37,150 nucleotides of DNA from Desulfuromonadales bacterium. Lineage in GTDB: Bacteria; Desulfobacterota; Desulfuromonadia; Desulfuromonadales; BM103. The stretch is from NCBI GenBank assembly GCA_030145195.1, contig JAQYVY010000034.1:1-37150 (forward strand), read 5' to 3'. Both the position numbers and the translations under genes were made by a program. Of the stretch, positions 31,441 to 37,150 are shown piece by piece. The stretch's first letter is position 1, and the number at the start of each line of letters is the position of its first letter. The notes beneath the pieces were generated by a model that saw only the letters and a list, made by a program, of their open reading frames with translations, had not been told where the DNA came from and did no database searches.

Positions 31441-34400
31441 TTGCAAATGACACTTTCGCTCGACAGAAGGCTGCTATTAAATCAGGAAACGCACGAGCGG
31501 CTGACTGAGGCCGGACTCGCAAAGCTGGCGAACCAGCCGGTCACTCTCGACACCGCCAGACACCTCGGCTTATGGCGTGGCGAATCGGGCAGCGAGCTGT
31601 ACCTGTTTGGCCTGCTGATAGCTGTAAACCGATATATGGCGTTACGTTATTTTGCAGAACACGCTCTGCGACCAGACCTTTCCGGGATCAGCCTGGCCGA
31701 TAGACGCCACCCCCTGCCGCAGTTGGGTGCGACCTTTTCCGCCTTTGTGCAATGCTATCCACAACCGACGCTGGCTGACGCCACCCAGCCAGAGAAATCC
31801 GAGCGGCAAAAGGCCGAAGCATGTAAACGGTTGACCGCTGAACTTTTCGTGCTCGACACCCTGCTCGACAATCCGGCGGTCACCACTTACCTCGACCTAT
31901 TTGACGATTCAACACTCAACAACCGGATTGACTACCGAAAGACCTTGCAACAGGTAACCGCTCTGATGGAGACAGTGAGCGCGGTCGGTCCTTGGTCCAA
32001 ACCGCTGCCTGAGCTGCTGCGTGAACCGATGCGGGCCGCGCCGCACAGCCTGACTGGACAAATGGCCTATACCCTGAAGCACTGGGGCTCCTGGCTGCCC
32101 GAAAGCATCATCACCGAGCTCCTGACCGCCCGCGCGGTAGCCGAAGAGGAGAATCGACCTCGGTTTTCTGGCCCAGGCCCCACCCTACAGCCGGTCTTTG
32201 GCCAAGAAGACGGCAGCAATATGCCCGCGGCGTTCACCTCAGATACCGACTGGATGGCCAATTCTGTCTTGCTGGCCAAATCAATTTTCGTCTGGTTGGA
32301 CCAGCTCAGTCAGCGCTACCAATACTCCATCCGCACTCTGGACCAGATCCCGGAAGAAGAGTTGCAACGTCTCGCCCGCTGGGGATTTAACTCCCTCTGG
32401 TTAATCGGCATCTGGGAACGTTCCAGCGCCTCGCGCCGGATCAAACAATTGCGCGGCAACCCAGAAGCGGAAGCTTCGGCCTATGCACTCCACGCTTACC
32501 GGGTTGCTGACGAACTCGGCGGCGAAGACGCCCTCAACAACCTTGAATTTCGCTGTAAAAATCACGGCATCCGTCTGGCTTGCGACGTGGTTCCCAACCA
32601 CACTGGAATTGACTCCACCTGGGTCAAAGAACACCCCGACTGGTTCCTGCAAACAGAGCAACCACCCTGGCCAGGCTATCGTTTCACCGGCCCGGACCTG
32701 TGCGACATACCGGAGATAAGTATCCGCATCGAAGACGGCTACTGGGACCACAGCGACGCAGCCGTGGTCTGCGAACATCTCGATCACCGCACCGGCCATC
32801 GCCGCTATATCTACCACGGCAACGACGGCACGCAGATGCCCTGGAACGATACAGCTCAGCTCAACTTCCTGATGCCGGAAGTACGCCGCGCCATGAGTGA
32901 TCTCATTGTCGAAGTCGCCAAGCGCTTCCGTCTGATCCGCTTCGATGCCGCCATGACACTGGCGCGCAAACATTTCCGCCGACTTTGGTTTCCGCCGCCA
33001 GGCGGTAGTGCCGGAGTGCCATCACGGTCGGCGTTCTGGATGTCAGATGAAGACTTTAACGCGGCGTTCCCAGTCGAGTTCTGGCGTGAAGTGGTTGACC
33101 GGATTAATCGCGAAGCGCCAGACACCCTTTTAATCGCCGAAGCGTTCTGGTTGATGGAGAGCTATTTTGTGCGCAACCTCGGCATGCACCGGGTCTATAA
33201 CAGCGCCTTTATGAACATGCTTAAACGCGAGGAAAACGCCAAGTACCGTCGCATCCTCAAAGACACCCTGGCCTACAACCCGGAGATCATGAAACGCTAC
33301 GTCAACTTCATGAACAACCCGGATGAAGCGACCGCCGTCGAACAGTTCGATAAAGGGGATAAATATTTCGGCGTCGCCACCCTGCTCGCCACCTTACCCG
33401 GGCTGCCAATGTTCGGTCACGGGCAGGTTGAGGGGTTCAAAGAGAAGTACGGCATGGAATACCGCCGCGCTTACTGGGACGAAGCTCCAGACCAAGGCTT
33501 TATTGAGCATCATGAAAGCCAGATTTGCCCACTGCTGCAGCAACGCTGGATTTTTGCCGGAGTCGACAATTTCTCCCTGTACGACTTCGAAACCACCGGC
33601 GACGTGAATGACAATGTCTATGCTTTCAGCAACGGCCCCGCCGACCGAAAGCATTTGATTGTCTTCAACAACAGCACCCACAGCACCACCGGGCGCGTGA
33701 ACAGCGCGGCAGCAAAAGCTCACCCGGACAACGAAGGCGTTGCTCAGCCAATGCCGCCGCTCTGGAAGGAGTTCGATCTCGATCCGGCAAGGGGGTCTTT
33801 CTGCCGTTTTCGCAGTTTGGGCAACAACCTGGAATACCTCTGCCCGACCAACGCCCTGCAACAGGGGCTGGAACTTCAACTCGGCAGTTACCAACACCAT
33901 GTTTTTTATGACTTTTCCCTGTTGAGCGATGCTGACAACCACTGGCAAAAGCTGCATCAACACCTGAACGGCCGCGCGGTCACCGACCTCAACCGCGAGA
34001 GGCAACAGTTACTCTATGCCGACCTATGGCAAGCTTTTACCGCGCTGCTCGACCCAGGCCGACTCAAAGTTCTGGTTGGTGGGCTATCAGCGCGGCCACT
34101 AACTAAACCGGTTCGCCGTCTGTTGAACGACATTTTTGCCGAGGTGAATGTCCTTGCTGCGGGACTCCGCGCTAAACAGGCACCGAAAATTGACGAAGCG
34201 TCGACAATCGACCTCTCCGCCACGCTGCGAACCGTACCGCAATGGTTGAGCGAACTCCCCGCTCAAGGCCAACCCGGCAAGCTGTTGTCAGAGCGCTGGA
34301 ACGGCACGGTGCAACTGCCCGGAGTCGGAGTTTCGGTGCTCGGCTGGCTGATACTGCACGCCCTCGGAAAAGTGTTGGGCCTGGATAATGACCGCGACTG

Positions 34401-34800
34401 CCTTGCACTCATGACCCATTTCGGCCTCGACTACGCCTGGCAACAAGCCACCTCTGGAACCCAGCAGGAAGATATTGCGTTCTCGTTACTGCTGCTGCGT
34501 CAGACCGCCGACCCGGCGCAACATCCGGCACTCAGCGAAGACGCTTTCACCTCCTTAGTGAACGACCATAAGCATCAGCCCTTGCTCGGCATCAACTGCT
34601 ATCGGGACGAGACCTGGTTTTCCCAGGAGAGAATGACGCAGTTAGTCAGCACACTGGCGATGCAGGCCGGGATTCAGTCGTTAACAGCCGAAGCGACCCC
34701 GCCGAACAAAGCCGAAACGACCGCCATTATCTGCACAACTGCGCGCCAGCGTTTGGCGCGGGCGGCGGCCGTCAGCTACCGACTGGATAAATTCCTGTGA
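31441..34800 (+). CDS. Large GH13 alpha-amylase-family protein
   Basis: 1119 residues, far longer than a single amylase. An N-terminal helical domain of about 270 residues precedes the GH13 barrel. The catalytic boxes are DVVPNH (382), LIRFDAAM with nucleophile D502, LIAEAF with acid/base E567 and FMNNPDE with D628 (box IV is usually NHD, here NNPD). A long C-terminal region (about 760-1119) has no obvious domain. It likely acts on alpha-glucans as hydrolase or transglycosylase, given galT and glgA on either side. TTG at 31441 is chosen for its GGAG spacing; ATG at 31447 also possible. Confidence 0.87.
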   Translation: MQMTLSLDRRLLLNQETHERLTEAGLAKLANQPVTLDTARHLGLWRGESGSELYLFGLLIAVNRYMALRYFAEHALRPDLSGISLADRRHPLPQLGATFSAFVQCYPQPTLADATQPEKSERQKAEACKRLTAELFVLDTLLDNPAVTTYLDLFDDSTLNNRIDYRKTLQQVTALMETVSAVGPWSKPLPELLREPMRAAPHSLTGQMAYTLKHWGSWLPESIITELLTARAVAEEENRPRFSGPGPTLQPVFGQEDGSNMPAAFTSDTDWMANSVLLAKSIFVWLDQLSQRYQYSIRTLDQIPEEELQRLARWGFNSLWLIGIWERSSASRRIKQLRGNPEAEASAYALHAYRVADELGGEDALNNLEFRCKNHGIRLACDVVPNHTGIDSTWVKEHPDWFLQTEQPPWPGYRFTGPDLCDIPEISIRIEDGYWDHSDAAVVCEHLDHRTGHRRYIYHGNDGTQMPWNDTAQLNFLMPEVRRAMSDLIVEVAKRFRLIRFDAAMTLARKHFRRLWFPPPGGSAGVPSRSAFWMSDEDFNAAFPVEFWREVVDRINREAPDTLLIAEAFWLMESYFVRNLGMHRVYNSAFMNMLKREENAKYRRILKDTLAYNPEIMKRYVNFMNNPDEATAVEQFDKGDKYFGVATLLATLPGLPMFGHGQVEGFKEKYGMEYRRAYWDEAPDQGFIEHHESQICPLLQQRWIFAGVDNFSLYDFETTGDVNDNVYAFSNGPADRKHLIVFNNSTHSTTGRVNSAAAKAHPDNEGVAQPMPPLWKEFDLDPARGSFCRFRSLGNNLEYLCPTNALQQGLELQLGSYQHHVFYDFSLLSDADNHWQKLHQHLNGRAVTDLNRERQQLLYADLWQAFTALLDPGRLKVLVGGLSARPLTKPVRRLLNDIFAEVNVLAAGLRAKQAPKIDEASTIDLSATLRTVPQWLSELPAQGQPGKLLSERWNGTVQLPGVGVSVLGWLILHALGKVLGLDNDRDCLALMTHFGLDYAWQQATSGTQQEDIAFSLLLLRQTADPAQHPALSEDAFTSLVNDHKHQPLLGINCYRDETWFSQERMTQLVSTLAMQAGIQSLTAEATPPNKAETTAIICTTARQRLARAAAVSYRLDKFL

Positions 34801-34827
34801 TTGGTTTAGAATGCCCGATATCTGATC

Positions 34828-36291
34828 ATGGCTAAAGTTCCCTTAAAAATTCTTATGGTCGCCTCAGAGGCGGCTCCCTTCGCCAAAACCGGCGGGTTGG
34901 CAGATGTTATCGGCTCGTTGCCGCCAGCACTGCGCGCCCTCGGTCATGATGTGCGACTGGTCATGCCTTGGTACCGAGGGGTGGGTAAAGTGACTGGCAA
35001 CCTGCGCCCGAGCCAACGTAAACTGTTGGTCCCCATGGGCGGACGGGTTTATCAACTCAGCTTTCGCACTGGCCAGATGGACCAACTTCCGGTCTATTTT
35101 ATCGACGCCCCGGAATACTACGACCGCCCGGAACTCTACGGTGAGGACGGCATAGACTACCCTGATAACGCTGAACGTTTCGGGCTGCTCAGCAGAGCCG
35201 CTCTGGAACTGGCCCGCCTGCTCGACTTTGCGCCAGATGTGATCCACGCCCACGACTGGCAGACCGGCCTGGTTCCAGTCTATCTGCGGCACCAACTCTG
35301 GCGTGACCCCTTTTTCGCCGCCACCGGTAGCTTGTTCAGCATCCACAATCTCGGTTATCAAGGAGTTTTCCCCCGGGCGACGGCGCGAAAGCTGGGCCTG
35401 GAGCAAAGCCTGATCCATCCGGATGGCCTCGAATACCATAAACAAATTTCCCTGTTAAAGGCTGGCATTCGCTTTGCCGACCAGGTCAATACGGTTTCAC
35501 CGACTTACTGTCGCGAGATCCAGACCCCGGAACACGGCATCGGCATGGATGGGCTACTGCGCTCACGCGGCGAACGGCTGCATGGTCTGCTCAACGGTCT
35601 CGACGGCGAGCTGTGGTCCCCGGCCAAAGACCCGGCCTTAGTGCAAAGCTACAGCGTTAACGACATGAGTGGGAAAGCCCTCTGTAAGCACGCGCTACAG
35701 CAGGAGCTCGGTTTAGAGCTAAATGCAGAGACACCCATTGTGGTCATGGTCACCCGCCTCGATTCTCAGAAAGGGATTGAGCTGGTGCTTGAGAGCTGGG
35801 ATCGAATTCTGACGCGCCAGCTGCAGCTGGTCATTCTCGGCACCGGCAACCCAGACTATGAACGCCGCCTGGCTGAGGCTGCGACCTTTTATCTTGGCCA
35901 AGCCAAGGTCTTGCTCCGCTTTGACGATGCCCTGTCGCGCCGCATCTATGCCGGCAGCGACCTGTTTCTCATGCCCAGCCGCTACGAGCCATGCGGTCTG
36001 GGTCAGTTGATCGCGCTACGCTACGGCTCGGTGCCGCTGGTACACGCTACGGGCGGCCTGGCCGACACCATACATGACCCACAGCAAGAGGCGGATCACA
36101 GCAACGGCTTCGTCTTTGACGAATATCGTCAGGAAAACCTACTTAAAGGCTTGGATCGGGCGCTGAGCAGCTATGCCAAGCCCGAGGAGTGGCAAAAGCT
36201 GGTTCACAGAGGGATGACCCAAAACATGTCGTGGGAGAGTGCGGCCAAAGGTTATGTCAAGCTTTATCGTTTGTGCACAAACCAAGGTTGA
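34828..36291 (+). CDS. glgA: Glycogen synthase (GT5)
   Basis: 487 residues, typical length. The N-terminal K20-TGGLADV loop binds the ADP-glucose phosphates. HDWQTGLVPVYL, HNLGYQGVF and the C-terminal MPSRYEPCGLGQLIALRYG are GlgA landmarks. It extends alpha-1,4-glucan chains from ADP-glucose. ATG at 34828 lacks a clear ribosome binding site and follows the GH13 stop by 27 bases, so it may depend on translation of the upstream gene. glgC is not in the window. Confidence 0.96.
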   Translation: MAKVPLKILMVASEAAPFAKTGGLADVIGSLPPALRALGHDVRLVMPWYRGVGKVTGNLRPSQRKLLVPMGGRVYQLSFRTGQMDQLPVYFIDAPEYYDRPELYGEDGIDYPDNAERFGLLSRAALELARLLDFAPDVIHAHDWQTGLVPVYLRHQLWRDPFFAATGSLFSIHNLGYQGVFPRATARKLGLEQSLIHPDGLEYHKQISLLKAGIRFADQVNTVSPTYCREIQTPEHGIGMDGLLRSRGERLHGLLNGLDGELWSPAKDPALVQSYSVNDMSGKALCKHALQQELGLELNAETPIVVMVTRLDSQKGIELVLESWDRILTRQLQLVILGTGNPDYERRLAEAATFYLGQAKVLLRFDDALSRRIYAGSDLFLMPSRYEPCGLGQLIALRYGSVPLVHATGGLADTIHDPQQEADHSNGFVFDEYRQENLLKGLDRALSSYAKPEEWQKLVHRGMTQNMSWESAAKGYVKLYRLCTNQG

Positions 36292-36300
36292 GGAGTGGTC

Positions 36301-36519
36301 ATGACAGAGCAACAGGACGATTCGCCGGAAGCAGCACAACCGGCAAGTGAGATCACCAGCGAACGGTTCCCGGAGCTGGCAGAACTCGAGGAAAAAATTC
36401 AGCGTCGACTGCGCAGCAACAAGAGTTTTCTGGAGCGGTTCATGGATGAAGATTTCGACGATCTGGATGACGATGAGGTAGCGGAAGAGGACGAGCCGGA
36501 CCAAGAGGTAGAGCTTTAG
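36301..36519 (+). CDS. Small acidic protein of unknown function (72 aa)
   Basis: ATG at 36301 has GAGGAG seven bases before it and lies nine bases after glgA, so it belongs to the glycogen operon. The central part (FPELAELEEKIQRRLRSNKSF) is a charged helix, the C-terminal third is nearly all D and E. No family recognised. Its end overlaps the convergent HNH gene by four bases. Confidence 0.7.
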   Translation: MTEQQDDSPEAAQPASEITSERFPELAELEEKIQRRLRSNKSFLERFMDEDFDDLDDDEVAEEDEPDQEVEL

Positions 36520-36806
36520 GACTTTAGAGCGTTGAGGTGCTCGGCCCACTCGGTGGGGAGCATGTCCCGCTTGCGGGTATTACACTCCTTGCACGCCGCA
36601 ACACAGTTGCCGCGAGTACTGTGACCACCACGCACCAGTGGCAGCACATGATCGAGAGTGAGCGAAGCCGGGGGAAACTGTTTATTGCAATAGTGGCAGA
36701 GGCCGGTGGCAATCCGGTTTTTCCACCACTGGGACCGGCGCAAATCACGGGCCTTCTGGCGTTCGCGCCGTAACTGTTCTTCTGATATATCGAGCCAGGA
36801 TTCCAT
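36516..36806 (-). CDS. HNH endonuclease
   Basis: 96 residues. A basic N-terminal helix is followed by C37xxC40, then LTLDHVLPLVRGGHSTRGN with the HNH catalytic DH and H, NCVAACKECNTRKRD closing the zinc site. This small stand-alone HNH form is common in bacterial chromosomes; role unknown (repair or defence). Convergent with the glycogen operon with a four-base overlap. Confidence 0.88.
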   Translation of the reverse strand: MESWLDISEEQLRRERQKARDLRRSQWWKNRIATGLCHYCNKQFPPASLTLDHVLPLVRGGHSTRGNCVAACKECNTRKRDMLPTEWAEHLNALKS

Positions 36807-36939
36807 AAGTGACCTCGTTTGAGTGGAGTCATCTTAAGCGACTCGCGAACAGAGAGCAAGCCTCCGGGAAAACTGTTTGCGGTAATATCACCGTAACCAA
36901 TGTAAAAAAAGGTATTTTTACGATTCAACAACCCAACCT

Positions 36940-37066
36940 GCCACTAAGACACAAAGGCACCAAGAAGTCTGCTTTGCAGGGTAAAGATCTATCTTTACGA
37001 TTATGATTTTTTTCTGTTTGAAGAATAATACAAGAATTTACTCCGTGTCTTGGTGACTTAGTGGCT
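36940..37066. repeat. Inverted repeat, widespread CCACTAAGACACAAAGG type
   Basis: GCCACTAAGACACAAAGG and CACCAAG (36940-36964) are matched in reverse complement by CTTGGTGACTTAGTGGC (37048-37064), preceded by CCGTGT. The arms enclose about 80 bases. The motif resembles intergenic palindromes dispersed in many bacterial genomes (general recollection). It fills the gap between the HNH gene and trkA together with AT-rich sequence. Confidence 0.6.
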
Positions 37067-37112
37067 AACCTTTGTTTTGGTTGTAAGTCCGTATTTTTAA
37101 GGAAAGCTGCAA

Positions 37113-37150
37113 ATGAATATATTGATAGTCGGAGCCGGTCAGGTTGGTCG
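37113..37150 (+). CDS. trkA: TrkA, start only
   Basis: ATG at 37113 after AAGGA gives MNILIVGAGQVGR before the window ends. This is the N-terminal NAD-binding loop of the Trk potassium-uptake regulator TrkA. Only 12 codons are seen, so the call rests on that motif. Confidence 0.7.
   Translation, partial: MNILIVGAGQVG

Noticed and set aside
1-37150. CRISPR array
   Set aside because: No series of short direct repeats with regular unique spacers was seen; the repeats found are long and widely spaced.

Overview
The window reads as the chromosome of an anaerobic, metal- or sulfur-respiring deltaproteobacterium, most likely a Desulfuromonadia (Geobacter/Desulfuromonas type) relative. The reasons are an 11-heme lipoprotein cytochrome beside an outer-membrane porin, a GsuK-like RCK potassium channel, PAS kinases with a CxxCP motif, a Tat-exported ferredoxin with cytochrome b, and many oxygen- or iron-associated small families (rubrerythrin, DUF2325, DUF3793, C_GCAxxG_C_C, TSCPD). 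This assignment is inference from gene content; no species marker is present.

Region 1 (1-7.5 kb) is an accessory island built of short cassettes. Three copies of a tRNA-Pro(CGG)-derived 3' half (ending at 184, 2517 and 7308) and a fourth broken one (about 6285-6322) recur. The three main copies are each followed by the same Rho-independent hairpin and a conserved G-rich block with doubled GGTCC motifs. The right ends of two cassettes carry the inverted form (doubled GGACCGG) after a shared terminator and before a shared leader with a strong ribosome binding site. The cargo is redox and iron related: DUF3793, a monoheme cytochrome, a NapH-like ferredoxin with a DUF4405 membrane protein, a C_GCAxxG_C_C protein, rubrerythrin, DUF2325 behind a Fur-like palindrome, and an iron-sulfur flavoprotein. 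No intact integrase is seen; a truncated tyrosine recombinase lies at 13.7-14.1 kb.

Region 2 (7.8-13.4 kb, all minus strand) is an apparent extracellular-electron-transfer or respiratory locus: undecaheme lipoprotein, porin, then a sensor kinase with a periplasmic solute-binding domain and its NarL-type regulator (ATGA overlap). A remnant of a second kinase follows.

Region 3 (13.6-24 kb) is a mosaic: integrase fragment, two small ORFs, a two-RCK K+ channel, a TetR gene divergent from a Tat ferredoxin/cytochrome b/TSCPD operon, rubrerythrin and LysR remnants, a Fic protein followed by two tandem dyads, and a PAS histidine kinase coupled to a 28-codon ORF.

Region 4 (23.7-37.15 kb) looks like core chromosome with higher GC: proC, hemolysin III/PAQR, a tail-anchored cytochrome b5, a TIGR01212-type radical SAM protein, then a sugar-nucleotide/glycogen operon (receiver-only regulator, NTP-transferase/phosphomannomutase fusion, galT, a very large GH13 protein, glgA, a small acidic protein), a convergent HNH nuclease, a dispersed inverted repeat, and the first codons of trkA.
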